Assembly (NCBI RefSeq): GCF_018861865.1
Contig: NZ_JAHLDV010000028.1
Coordinates: 1-47,154 of the forward strand
DNA: 47,154 nt
Reading direction: 5' to 3'
Source of the DNA: Clostridium frigoris
GTDB lineage: Bacteria; Bacillota; Clostridia; Clostridiales; Clostridiaceae
The notes under the pieces are model-generated. The model was not told the origin of the DNA and searched no databases. It saw only the letters and a list, made by a program, of their open reading frames with translations. Position numbers and translations under genes: made by a program. Shown here one piece after another: positions 35,698-43,674 of this stretch. Position 1 is the first letter of the stretch. Each line of letters starts with the position of its first letter.

Positions 35698-37062
35698 CTA
35701 TCCAATTAAAATTTTATCTTCCGGATATTTTATAGTTCCAGATTTACAACTTTTTCTTTTAGCTAATGCCAGTATTATAGTAAGCGGTCCTACTCTTCCA
35801 GCATACATAGTAAGTGATATTATTATCTTTCCAACTATTGTTAGTTTTGTAGTTAATCCAAGTGTTAAACCAACTGTAGCAAATGCTGAAGTCGCCTCAT
35901 ATAAAAAATATTCAAAAGGAATATTGGGTGGCTCCACAATTGATAATAGCATTGTAACTACTATAACAATGCCTAGTCCAAGAACAGTTATTACTAAGGA
36001 TTTGTAAACAACTTCTTTATTTATTCTTTTTTTAAATATTTCAGTATCTTCACGACCACGAACTACAGACACTACAGTCATAAAAAGAATAATTGCAGTA
36101 GTAGTTTTTATTCCTCCAGCCGTTGAACCAGGAGACCCGCCAATAAACATTAGAATTATCGTAAGCAAATTTCCTGCACTAGTCATTTTGTCTAATGGAA
36201 TAGAATTAAACCCAGCTGTTCTAGGTGATACTGATGCAAATATCGAAGATAAAATTTTACCCTTCACAGACATACCTTTCATAGTGCCAGGATTATTCAT
36301 TTCAAAAATGAACATAAGAATTGCCCCACCCACAATTAATACTATTGTCGAATAGATAACTACTCTAGAATGGAGTGATAATCTTTTAGTTCCCTTGGAA
36401 TTATAAATTTCCACCCAAACATAAAATCCTAATCCTCCTATTGCAATTAGTGCTGAAATTGTAAGAATTACTACAGAATTATTGGCATATGCAGTAACAC
36501 TTTTAAAATTTCCCATCAAATCAAATCCAGCATTACAAAAAGCAGAAACTGCATGAAATACACTATAATAAATTCCTTTGGCAATTCCAAATTGAGGAAT
36601 AAACTGTGTTGCAAATAAAACTGCTCCTACTCCTTCAACAGAGAATGTAAATATTAATACATATTTGATCATTTTTACTAACCCTTGCAATGAGTTTACA
36701 TTCATAGCTTCTTGCATTACTAGTCTTTCCTTTAATGTAATCCTTCTTCCAAAAAAGAAAAAAATTAAAGTTGCAACAGACATAAATCCAAGTCCACCTG
36801 TTTCTATTAAGAGCATTATTACAGTTTTTCCAAAATAAGTCCAATACGTTCCCGTATCTAGTGTTACAAGACCCGTGACACACACAGCAGATGTAGAGGT
36901 GAATATGCAATCTATAAATGGTGTAATTCTACCACTTTGAGACGATATAGGTAAACTGAGTAGTATTGCACCTGCAAGTATTACTAAAGCAAAACCTAAT
37001 GCAAGTACCTGAACTGGAGTATATTTTTTTTTATTTTTTAGTTTTTTTAAATCTAATTCCAA
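35698..37062 (-). CDS. ktrB: Potassium uptake transporter KtrB/TrkH-type
   Basis: 454 residues, with start chosen at TTG 37062, where AGAGGTG lies five bases upstream; the longer frame to 37167 would begin in a low-complexity repeat. About ten membrane helices with filter-type loops: SAVCVTGLV, FHAVSAFCNAGFDL, SVSPRTAGFNS and SPGSTAGGIKTTT, and AFATVGLTLG as the fourth. It is the K+ or Na+/K+ channel-like pore of the Ktr system, working with the ktrA product. It lies downstream of rplT on the same strand, separated by a terminator. Confidence 0.92.
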   Translation of the reverse strand: MELDLKKLKNKKKYTPVQVLALGFALVILAGAILLSLPISSQSGRITPFIDCIFTSTSAVCVTGLVTLDTGTYWTYFGKTVIMLLIETGGLGFMSVATLIFFFFGRRITLKERLVMQEAMNVNSLQGLVKMIKYVLIFTFSVEGVGAVLFATQFIPQFGIAKGIYYSVFHAVSAFCNAGFDLMGNFKSVTAYANNSVVILTISALIAIGGLGFYVWVEIYNSKGTKRLSLHSRVVIYSTIVLIVGGAILMFIFEMNNPGTMKGMSVKGKILSSIFASVSPRTAGFNSIPLDKMTSAGNLLTIILMFIGGSPGSTAGGIKTTTAIILFMTVVSVVRGREDTEIFKKRINKEVVYKSLVITVLGLGIVIVVTMLLSIVEPPNIPFEYFLYEATSAFATVGLTLGLTTKLTIVGKIIISLTMYAGRVGPLTIILALAKRKSCKSGTIKYPEDKILIG

Positions 37063-37083
37063 ATTATTCACCTCTACACTTTT

Positions 37084-37160
37084 TATTATCTTTTGATAAT
37101 ATCTTTTAAAACAACATCTTTTACAATAGTATCTTCTATAAAAGTATTTTCTATTATAAC
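37084..37160 (-). repeat. Imperfect A/T-rich short tandem repeats upstream of ktrB
   Basis: Four or five degenerate units of about 15 bases resembling ATCTTTTAAAACAAC, ATCTTTTACAATAGT and ATCTTCTATAAAAGT. They lie just before the ktrB start and inflate its frame. Possible promoter or slippage sequence, weakly supported. Confidence 0.35.
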
Positions 37161-37207
37161 ATTTCACTAATTATATCACTTAACATATTTTTTTCAAAAT
37201 ATAATAA

Positions 37208-37233
37208 AAAATGCAGCCATAAGGCTACATTTT
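37208..37233 (-). terminator. Terminator of the infC-rpmI-rplT operon
   Basis: AAAATGTAGCC-loop-GGCTGCATTTT with a T run on the minus strand, 14 bp after the rplT stop. Confidence 0.8.
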
Positions 37234-37246
37234 CAGATAAATTATT

Positions 37247-37606
37247 TTAAGCTTTTAATTGTTTTTTTGCAACTTCTACTAATTCAGCAAAAGCTTTTGG
37301 ATCATTTATAGCAATTTCAGAAAGCATCTTTCTGTTAATATCTATGCCTGCAAGCTTCATGCCATTCATAAATCTTGAATATGAAAGATCACTAAGTCTT
37401 GTAGCAGCATTGATTCTAGCTATCCAAAGTGTTCTAAAATCTCTTTTCTTTCTCTTTCTACCTATATACCCGTTTCTTAAACCTCTCATTACTGCTTCAT
37501 TAGCTGTTTTAAATAACTTACTTCTTCCACCGTAGTAGCCTTTTGCAAGTTTTAATACTTTCTTATGGTTTTTACGAGAGTTAACTGCTCGTTTAATTCT
37601 TGCCAT
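37247..37606 (-). CDS. rplT: 50S ribosomal protein L20
   Basis: 119 residues. The conserved start [39 protein letters not shown] and the C-terminal globular domain ([22 protein letters not shown]) identify L20, an early assembly protein of the large subunit. In Firmicutes L20 represses its own operon through an infC leader RNA. ATG 37606 has AGGAGG upstream. It is the third gene of the operon, 27 bp after rpmI. Confidence 0.98.
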   Translation of the reverse strand: MARIKRAVNSRKNHKKVLKLAKGYYGGRSKLFKTANEAVMRGLRNGYIGRKRKKRDFRTLWIARINAATRLSDLSYSRFMNGMKLAGIDINRKMLSEIAINDPKAFAELVEVAKKQLKA

Positions 37607-37633
37607 TTAATATACCTCCTAATCACCATTCAA

Positions 37634-37831
37634 TTATAAGTATGGTAACAATTTCTTCATGTTTTTTATTTGAGTTGTTGAACAATATGCTGTTTTTCTA
37701 AGATTTCTTTTTCTTTTAGGGCTCTTTTTTGTTAGTATATGGCTTGTGAAAGCCTTTGCTCTTTTTAGTTTTCCTGAACCTGTCTTCTTAAATCTTTTTG
37801 CTGCGCCTCTATGTGTTTTCATTTTAGGCAT
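37634..37831 (-). CDS. rpmI: 50S ribosomal protein L35
   Basis: 65 residues, very basic: [24 protein letters not shown] is the family signature, and the C-terminal [22 protein letters not shown] is typical. It lies between infC and rplT, the usual order. ATG 37831 has GAGGAGG upstream. Confidence 0.98.
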   Translation of the reverse strand: MPKMKTHRGAAKRFKKTGSGKLKRAKAFTSHILTKKSPKRKRNLRKTAYCSTTQIKNMKKLLPYL

Positions 37832-37850
37832 GTAAAATTCCTCCTCTCGG

Positions 37851-38369
37851 TTATGCTTTTTTGGGAGCTAAAATCATTATCATATTTCTTCCCTCTTGTC
37901 TCGCTGGTTTTTCAACAATATAAACATCACCGATTTTTTCTACAAAAGATCTTAATATCTTATGTCCCACTTTTGAATTTTCAATTTCTCTTCCTCTAAA
38001 TCTTACAGTTATCTTTACTTTGTCTTCTTCTAATAAGAACTTTTTAGCATTGCTAGCCTTAATAGAAATATCATGGTCTTGTATTGTTGCACTCAATCGT
38101 ATTTCTTTAAGAGTTACAACCTTTTGTTTCTTTTTAGCTTCTTTTTCTTTCTTTTGTTTTTCGTATTCAAACTTACCAATATCCATTATTCTACATACTG
38201 GTGGTTTTGCAGTTGGTGACATCATAACTAAATCTAAATCACTCTCATCTGCAAGCTTTATGGCATCTTTGGTGTCTAAAATGCCAAGTGCTGAACCATC
38301 AGCTCCAATAACTCTTATTTCTTTATCTCTTATTTCTTCATTCATTATAAAATTTTTGTTTTTACTAAT
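37851..38369 (-). CDS. infC: Translation initiation factor IF-3, probable ATT start
   Basis: 172 residues. N-domain [24 protein letters not shown], lysine-rich linker [14 protein letters not shown], and C-domain [42 protein letters not shown]-3 dissociates ribosomes and proofreads initiator tRNA. AGGAGG at 38378-38383 is directly followed by TGAAAATTATTAGT, so no ATG lies at a workable distance. The in-frame GTG at 38378 overlaps the binding site itself. The most likely start is ATT at 38369 (8-base spacing) or 38372 (5 bases). A rare ATT start that IF-3 itself rejects is the known self-regulation device in other bacteria. Confidence 0.9.
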   Translation of the reverse strand: MSKNKNFIMNEEIRDKEIRVIGADGSALGILDTKDAIKLADESDLDLVMMSPTAKPPVCRIMDIGKFEYEKQKKEKEAKKKQKVVTLKEIRLSATIQDHDISIKASNAKKFLLEEDKVKITVRFRGREIENSKVGHKILRSFVEKIGDVYIVEKPARQEGRNMIMILAPKKA

Positions 38370-38421
38370 AATTTTCACCTCCTAGGTGTACTTGCTTAAA
38401 TTTTTTATATTATTCAATAAT

Positions 38422-38525
38422 AAAAAGGACGGCATAAATGCCGTCCTTAATAGTAACAATTTAAATTACTAATTAACCTAACTAGCTGTGCTGTAAGGTG
38501 AGAAACGGCTGTTTCTTCTTGTTAA
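38422..38525 (-). promoter_or_regulatory. infC leader with attenuator (L20-leader-like)
   Basis: On the minus strand a hairpin GAAAC-AGCC-GTTTC (38502-38515) and a CTCACCTTACAGC segment precede a strong terminator GGACGGCA-loop-TGCCGTCC with a T run (38422-38446), about 50 bases before infC. Such a terminator upstream of infC matches L20-controlled leaders of Firmicutes; the exact class is not proven by eye. Confidence 0.6.
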
Positions 38526-38649
38526 ATATAATTCTATTATATAAAATATTATTTCAAAATATTTATTTATGTTTCGTTCACAACAATTTATATTATATTA
38601 TATTATTCTTTACTTGTCAATTATTTTTTTTATTAATGTCTATTTATTT

Positions 38650-38780
38650 AACAACATTTTGGAAGCTTCAAGTCTGTCACCTTCTATAAGTGGTAGTTGT
38701 CTAACCTAGTAAAATTGCTTTGGTGGCAGTCTAAGTCTGCTTCCAAAGTTGTTAATATTTCAGCTCCACAGGAGATGATT
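38650..38780 (+). repeat. Dispersed three-hairpin element, copy 4
   Basis: Nearly identical to copy 1 at 5232 (about eight changes in 130 bases). Outer stem AACAACATTTTGGAAGC with GCTTCCAAAGTTGTT, inner hairpin CTGTCA...TATAAGTGGTAG, 3' hairpin CTCC-ACA-GGAG then ATGATT, flanked by TTTAAC on both sides. It lies between the infC leader and ytxC. Confidence 0.8.
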
Positions 38781-38813
38781 TAACTTATAAATTCTTATCC
38801 TCTTATAATTACA

Positions 38814-39713
38814 TCATACTAACACTCCATTTTTTATCTTCCGGCATTCGCTGCATGCATCACAATACTGAACTTTGTCTGTAAAAACCTTACTTATCGT
38901 TTCAATTAACTCTTTATTTTTACAATGCTGGACACAGTGTATAATCACTTTTTTAGGAGCACTAGATATCATGGTGCTAATTATAAGTTCTTCTTGGTTT
39001 TCTATTGAATCAAATTTAACATCCGGCAACTCAACCATCATACTTTCTACTAAATTATTACCTTCTTCATCTCTTAAATAGTAATTCCCATCTTTTTCAA
39101 TTAGAATATTGACCTCCTCTACCTTACTCTCCTGAATATCAACAAAGTATTTAAGAAGTTTTATAAACTCATTATATTCTTTTTCCACCATATACTCTTC
39201 TACAACTTTATCAACTATACTCTCTAGGTCCTCATTTAGCTCTTTTGCCCTGAATGTCAAAAAACCACTTATATTGATTTCATTATTTTCTTCTATGCAT
39301 TTAGTTATTTTATCAATTATAGTGTTTTTTCTATTTATACAATATACCATATTGGGACCAGATATTTGCCCCTCGTTTAGTAATGCTTTTTGTATCCTAG
39401 GTTTAACTTGTTTTATTTCATCATATTGAAGAAAGAAATATGTTTCAGTCAAAAAATCATTTATTCCTTTTTTACAAAACTCGATTGTTACTATTTTATA
39501 TAACATATTTGCAATATTCAAATTAAATGTTTTGATACTGTTCTCACTTATATTGTCATCTCTGCAAAAGAACTTAATAAAGTGCATGTCTCCCACTATG
39601 CTTTCAGATACACCTAAGATTGTTTTTTTATATTCAAAATATTTTTTTATCTCATTTATCTCATCAATAATGTATTCCATACTCCTATTATATACAACAG
39701 TTAATAAAAGCAT
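38814..39713 (-). CDS. ytxC: Sporulation protein YtxC-like
   Basis: 299 residues from ATG 39713, with AAGGGAG 9-10 bases upstream. The N-terminal part is a mixed fold (VVYNRSMEYIIDEINEIKKYFEYKKTILGVSESIVGD reduced here to its pattern), the middle contains INISGFLTFRAKELNEDLESIVDKVVEEYMVEKEYNEFIKLLKYFVD, characteristic of YtxC, and the C-terminus has VIIHCVQHCKNKELIETISKVF and two CxxC pairs. YtxC is a conserved sporulation-associated protein of unknown biochemical role. A threonyl-tRNA synthetase or infC neighbour, as here, is common. Confidence 0.85.
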   Translation of the reverse strand: MLLLTVVYNRSMEYIIDEINEIKKYFEYKKTILGVSESIVGDMHFIKFFCRDDNISENSIKTFNLNIANMLYKIVTIEFCKKGINDFLTETYFFLQYDEIKQVKPRIQKALLNEGQISGPNMVYCINRKNTIIDKITKCIEENNEINISGFLTFRAKELNEDLESIVDKVVEEYMVEKEYNEFIKLLKYFVDIQESKVEEVNILIEKDGNYYLRDEEGNNLVESMMVELPDVKFDSIENQEELIISTMISSAPKKVIIHCVQHCKNKELIETISKVFTDKVQYCDACSECRKIKNGVLV

Positions 39714-39862
39714 TTCGCACACTCCCTTCTTATTATGGTAGTATGTGTGTAATATTAATGTATATGCAAAATAAATTAAACAATTATCGACATATTGCAA
39801 TTGCTAATAACTTTGTGTTATAAAATAAATATAAGAAAATATATATTAAATAGGAGATCAAA

Positions 39863-40558
39863 ATGAAAAACGTTATTGTAGATTTTAGAATTCATAAAGA
39901 TGAAAAAAAATATTTGATTTCTAAAGGGTATAACCTTTTTATTTGCCCTCCAAGTAATCTTTTATATGATGCCGTATGTGGTCATCCTGATATGCTTTTA
40001 CACATTTTCGATAATAATATTGTGGTGCATAAAGATATGAATAGTGACTTTATAAAAAGTTTAGTTTTACAAAATTATAAAGTTTATAAATCAAAATCAT
40101 CTTTAGAAATGAAATACCCTTATAATATATGTCTAAATTCATTAAGCATACGCAATCTTTTTGTTCACTACATTAATTTTACTGATGAAAATCTTTTATT
40201 GATCGCAAAAGATAAAAAGTTAATAAATGTGAAACAGGGTTATACAAAATGTTCAACTTGCATTGTAAATGATCATGCAATAATAACTAGTGATATAACT
40301 ATTGCTAAAGCTCTAAGTCTTGAAAAAATAGATGTATTATTAATTCCTCCTGGCGATATTCTTCTTCCAGGGCTTAATTACGGTTTTATCGGCGGCGCAA
40401 CAGGTCTTATTGAAGAGAACGTTTTAGCTTTTTATGGTCACCTAGATCATTATTTGTATGGAAAAGAAGTATTGGCTTTTTTAAATAAGCATAAGGTAGA
40501 ACCTGTGTTTTTAAGAAATGGCAAACTCGTTGATCGCGGTAGCATTTTTAGAATCTAA
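39863..40558 (+). CDS. DUF6873-type protein, GME-like fold
   Basis: 231 residues, no signal peptide. Segments VDFRIHKDEKKYL, CGHPDMLLHI, YTKCSTCIVNDHAIITSD, LLIPPGDILLPGLNYGFIGGATG and FYGHLDHY recall the clostridial family annotated as DUF6873 with a fold related to guanidino-group-modifying enzymes. No catalytic Cys-His-Glu triad is clear, so the activity is unknown. ATG 39863 has AGGAGA upstream. It is divergent from ytxC, with 149 bp between the two starts. Confidence 0.75.
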   Translation: MKNVIVDFRIHKDEKKYLISKGYNLFICPPSNLLYDAVCGHPDMLLHIFDNNIVVHKDMNSDFIKSLVLQNYKVYKSKSSLEMKYPYNICLNSLSIRNLFVHYINFTDENLLLIAKDKKLINVKQGYTKCSTCIVNDHAIITSDITIAKALSLEKIDVLLIPPGDILLPGLNYGFIGGATGLIEENVLAFYGHLDHYLYGKEVLAFLNKHKVEPVFLRNGKLVDRGSIFRI

Positions 40559-40579
40559 TAAAAAATAAAAGCGCATCCG

Positions 40580-40817
40580 TAAGAACTTTCTCCTGCATTG
40601 CTCCAAATAAGAGCTTAAAACGTGAAATTCCATTAAATAATTCTAATCTTTTTCCAATATAAATTTATCTATCACTCACATTCGGCTTACGCCGGTTCGC
40701 TAGCCTTCCCTCCAGTCAGGCTCACGAGAATTTTATATTGTCAAAAGAAGAATTACTAAATGTGATTTAAATGTTTTTGCACTTCTTGTTTTGAATCATT
40801 TCCGGAGAAAGTTCTTA
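40580..40817. mobile_element. 238-bp hairpin-like element with 14-bp terminal inverted repeats
   Basis: TAAGAACTTTCTCC at 40580-40593 and its exact complement GGAGAAAGTTCTTA at 40804-40817 bound the region. Inside, the two halves are partly complementary over about 35 bases each (AATAATTCT...CAATATAAATT against AATTTTATATTG...GAATTACT). The middle is a GC-richer core with CGGCTTACGCCGG and GCTAGCC...AGGCTC. No ORF is present. This is MITE-like. No second copy is seen in the window. Confidence 0.6.
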
Positions 40818-41008
40818 ATATATATCACATCTATATTTAACGTACGAACTCTTGCACGATATGCCCCTGTCAGGAAAATATGTTTTTTCCCACAGCTTGT
40901 CTCCTATATAATAAAACTGAATTATTAAATTATCTTATTCTAAAGGAGCTATTGTTGTGAACTGAAAAGTTTCTAATAGTATGCTATAACAAAAATATTG
41001 CAGCAGTT
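40818..41008. other. Gene-less stretch after the 238-bp element
   Basis: A GGAGCT ribosome-site-like motif is followed by GTGAAC and a stop, so no ORF results. No other structure is clear. Confidence 0.4.
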
Positions 41009-41548
41009 CTAATGATTAATAGCATCACTGCCTATTACAAATTTCCCAAATCTCTTAAATGGATATGTAATAAACTGCGCTTTCCCTTTTATGTCCTTAC
41101 CATCTATATATGGATTTTCCCATTTCCTAGCATCCAATGAACTGGCCCTATTATCACCTAAAAACAAATATTTATTCTCTGGAACTTTGAATTTTATATC
41201 TAAATCTTCCTTATTTACTACATACGGTTGAGCGATTTCACTTCCATTTATAAATACACGCCCTTTATCTTTTACAACAACTTCGTCCCCCGGAAGTCCT
41301 ATTAGTCTCTTTATCATTACCTCTTTTAGTTCATCAGATTTAAAAACTATTATATCTCCAGTTTTTAAATTCTTTTTATTATAAACCTTTGTAACAAGAA
41401 TTCTATCTCCTACCTTTATTGTGGGATACATTGATCCCGATGGAACTTTAACTTGGAAAAATAGAAATTCTTTTATTAACATCGCCAAAATTATTGCTAC
41501 AAGTATTGGTAATAAACATTCTTTGATAATATTTTTTAAGATTTTCAT
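41009..41548 (-). CDS. lepB: Signal peptidase I
   Basis: 179 residues. A single N-terminal membrane anchor (about 9-30) precedes the catalytic domain. The Ser-Lys dyad is S39 in VPSGSMYPTI and K80 in VMIKRLIGLPGDEV. The C-terminal box GDNRASSLDARKW is present. It cleaves signal peptides of exported proteins. ATG 41548 has AAGGGGG eight bases upstream. It is preceded by a 29-residue membrane peptide gene 22 bp upstream. Several exported proteins follow in the next kilobases, which would be its substrates. Confidence 0.94.
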   Translation of the reverse strand: MKILKNIIKECLLPILVAIILAMLIKEFLFFQVKVPSGSMYPTIKVGDRILVTKVYNKKNLKTGDIIVFKSDELKEVMIKRLIGLPGDEVVVKDKGRVFINGSEIAQPYVVNKEDLDIKFKVPENKYLFLGDNRASSLDARKWENPYIDGKDIKGKAQFITYPFKRFGKFVIGSDAINH

Positions 41549-41570
41549 TGATTTAGCCCCCTTGTAAATA

Positions 41571-41660
41571 TTAGTTTGTAATAATTGGAGTAAACATAGT
41601 CATATAAATACATATTAAAATCCATAATTGAACGGCTAATTTTAAAAATATTTTTATCAT
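41571..41660 (-). CDS. 29-residue membrane peptide upstream of signal peptidase
   Basis: ATG 41660 with AGGTGG five bases upstream. The sequence MIKIFLKLAVQLWILICIY then MTMFTPIITN is a single hydrophobic helix with a basic start. It ends 22 bp before lepB on the same strand, so it is probably co-transcribed. No family is recognised. It could be a regulator of the peptidase, a leader peptide or a chance frame. Confidence 0.5.
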   Translation of the reverse strand: MIKIFLKLAVQLWILICIYMTMFTPIITN

Positions 41661-41797
41661 TTTTTCCACCTAACTACTTTTAATACTAAAGTATATTTTC
41701 TATAACCATTCTTAATTTACCATATTTTCAAGTCCTTTCATAACTTTAGTAACATAATTAGATTAAATCCCATGAAAAGGAAAGGCATATTGATATT

Positions 41798-42136
41798 TTA
41801 TTCTTTTATATGTTTTGATATAGTAATAACTATGAATCGTATTGCTGCAACTACTCCTAATAGGCACAATAATATTATTATAGTGCTATTACCTTGTGCA
41901 ATTCCATTAGCATTAATTACAAGTATTGCAGCAATTATTGCAAGAATTATATTAGTTATTCCAAGTAATTTAGTTGTTCTAGAAAAATTTCTAGATAAGG
42001 CTTCTCTTATGTTTTCATTATTAAGTGTCGTTTTTATTGAAAATTCAACTAATGTTTTACTTGTGTTACTTATTAAATTTATACCTTCCAATATTTTTGC
42101 TATCGAAATTATTATTACTATTGTCTGTAAATACAT
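41798..42136 (-). CDS. Small membrane protein of unknown function
   Basis: 112 residues. Hydrophobic segments at about 3-20 and 58-80 and 82-106 (LLGITNIILAIIAAILVI and STIIILLCLLGVVAAIRFIVI). A polar stretch with ALSRNFSRTTK lies between. GAGGGGTG five bases before ATG 42136 supports this strand rather than the overlapping plus-strand frame. No known family is recognised. It stands between lepB and a 29-residue peptide gene. Confidence 0.7.
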   Translation of the reverse strand: MYLQTIVIIISIAKILEGINLISNTSKTLVEFSIKTTLNNENIREALSRNFSRTTKLLGITNIILAIIAAILVINANGIAQGNSTIIILLCLLGVVAAIRFIVITISKHIKE

Positions 42137-42465
42137 TTAGCACCCCTCGCTTTATTTGAAAATTAATTTGTCTTCCATAAATAAAATATTTATTTTCAGC
42201 ATTAATTTTCACTACATGTTTAATTTTAAAAATAAGACCCCAAAAGTATTGTAAATATACTTTAGTTTTAAGGCGTACATTCTAAATAAATATCTATCAT
42301 AATACAAAAAACATTTTTAACAAAGGTCAACGTCCTCTGTAGTAAAGGCGGCTTTTTCCTTTTGGTTCATTATACTGTCTTATTTATCTTGAATATGTTT
42401 CGTAATTCAAGATAAATACTTACTAAATTTATTAAATATAAAACTTATGTAATTGAAAAATTTAC
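42137..42465. other. Gene-less stretch
   Basis: A/T-rich. A short C/G-richer segment around 42326-42356 (CAACGTCCTCTGTAG then GGCGGCTTTTT) resembles a degraded terminator. No ORF or clear motif. Confidence 0.4.
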
Positions 42466-42555
42466 TTATTTTCTTTTATTACCCCAAGTCTTGCCCACTG
42501 TCCATGCTGCTATTACTGCTACAAGAATGATAGCTACCAATGCAGATTTATCCAT
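42466..42555 (-). CDS. 29-residue single-helix membrane peptide
   Basis: ATG 42555 with GAGGGGGG six bases upstream. The protein is a D-K-S start, a hydrophobic helix ALVAIILVAVIAAW and a basic tail GKTWGNKRK, i.e. an N-out/C-in or anchor-like peptide. No family is recognised. The strong ribosome binding site makes it more likely real than its length suggests. It lies in the accessory tail among small exported genes. Confidence 0.6.
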   Translation of the reverse strand: MDKSALVAIILVAVIAAWTVGKTWGNKRK

Positions 42556-42750
42556 TAGAATCCCCCCTCACCTAATAACTAATTGTAAATTTAACCTAAC
42601 TATACCATAATACCTATAAATTAAATGGTAGTATAACACTTTGCCTAAAATTGTTATGCTTAAACAACATATAAATTTTCTATAAATATTTTAGTTAAAA
42701 TACAATATAGTATTAACATAAACGGTAGTTAAATAATAACAAATAGCTCA

Positions 42751-42792
42751 AAAGTGAAAGTAACTCAATACCAATTGAGTTACTTTCACTTT
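42751..42792. repeat. Palindrome family A, copy 1
   Basis: AAAGTGAAAGTAACTCAAT, a 4-base loop, then its exact complement ending TTACTTTCACTTT; 19-bp arms. Downstream bases TTGTTGCTACTGCT resemble those after copies 2 and 3. Confidence 0.7.
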
Positions 42793-42917
42793 GTTGCTAC
42801 TGCTCATTTAAAGAAAATTGTAAATATAATTAATTTATGGTAATTATGGTATAATGAGATGTATTTTATTATACATAAAAAATTTTACACTAACGTGAAA
42901 TTAGTAGGGGAATTGAT

Positions 42918-43397
42918 ATGAAAAGATGGTTAATATTAATTTGTACTGTTGTTATTATGTCTCAGTTTTTGATTGGATGTTCAGCGAGTAAAGATGTTTG
43001 ATTTAAAGGATTCTATTCTCAGGTAATCGGTTTTAGTGAAAATGATGAAAGATTTGTTAAAACTATTCATCAGGATACAGTTCTCATGCTTAGTAATGAG
43101 GAATTTCAGAAGTTTGAGGATGAACATTTTACTCCAAAAAAAATTCCTATGAAATCACCAGATAAAGAAAAGGCAGTTTTATACGTACAAATACCTTCTC
43201 CAACTTCCTCGGTAAATACTTATAGTGTTAAAAGTATAAATGTGAGCAATAATACTTTAACAGTAAACTTAAACAAACCATCAGTTACACAAGTACATGG
43301 TGTAGGTGGATTCAATGGTACATGGAAATGGGTTATGTTAATGGAAGTTGATAAAACTAACTTAAAAGACAATATGAAGATTGTTATAAATAAATAA
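42918..43397 (+). pseudogene. Lipoprotein gene with an in-frame TGA
   Basis: A frame from ATG 42918 (AGGGGAAT upstream) encodes a lipoprotein signal peptide with lipobox LIGC (residues 18-21), then hits TGA at 42999-43001 (codon 28). The same frame stays open after it to 43397 (159 codons in all). The later part has a protein-like pattern (YVQIPSPTSSVNTYSVKSINVS, VGGFNGTWKWVMLMEVDKTNL). TGG-to-TGA in a D-V-W-F-K-G context is the simplest reading. A -10-like TATAAT lies at 42850. It may be a recent pseudogene, a sequencing error or a recoded codon. The surviving 103-residue tail alone has no signal peptide. Function unknown. Confidence 0.65.
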
Positions 43398-43468
43398 ATA
43401 ATTCTAATATAGATAAACGGTAATTACTAAGAATATGATATTATACTAAACTTGCTTTACAATCGACA

Positions 43469-43503
43469 CAAGTAACCCCATATCATAGATATGGGGTTAC
43501 TTG
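43469..43503. repeat. Palindrome family B, copy 1
   Basis: CAAGTAACCCCATATC, loop ATA, then the exact complement; 16-bp arms. It may also end the broken lipoprotein transcript. A family A copy follows after 21 bp. Confidence 0.7.
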
Positions 43504-43524
43504 ATTAAGTGTATATTGATATTG

Positions 43525-43558
43525 TGAAAGTAACACAATAGTAATTGAGTTACTTTCA
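43525..43558. repeat. Palindrome family A, copy 2
   Basis: TGAAAGTAACACAAT and ATTGAGTTACTTTCA, one mismatch. Downstream TTTGAGGCTATTAGCTATT matches the trailer of copies 1 and 3. Confidence 0.65.
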
Positions 43559-43674
43559 GATTTGAGGCTATTAGCTATTTTAAAAAATTCAAGCATACAA
43601 TACAGTTTTAATCATCTATTACTTTTTATGGATAAAATCAAATCAATAAACAAATGCTAAAATTAAAAAAATAA

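Noticed and set aside
37084-37160. CRISPR array
   Set aside because: Units are about 15 bases, degenerate, and without spacers. No cas genes are in the window.
41772-42140. Plus-strand frame of 122 codons overlapping the small membrane protein gene
   Set aside because: No ribosome binding site, and the minus-strand frame at 41798-42136 has GAGGGGTG at the correct distance.
42999-43001. TGA as selenocysteine codon
   Set aside because: No selenium insertion element or redox motif is visible around it, and a Trp-to-stop change fits the context better.
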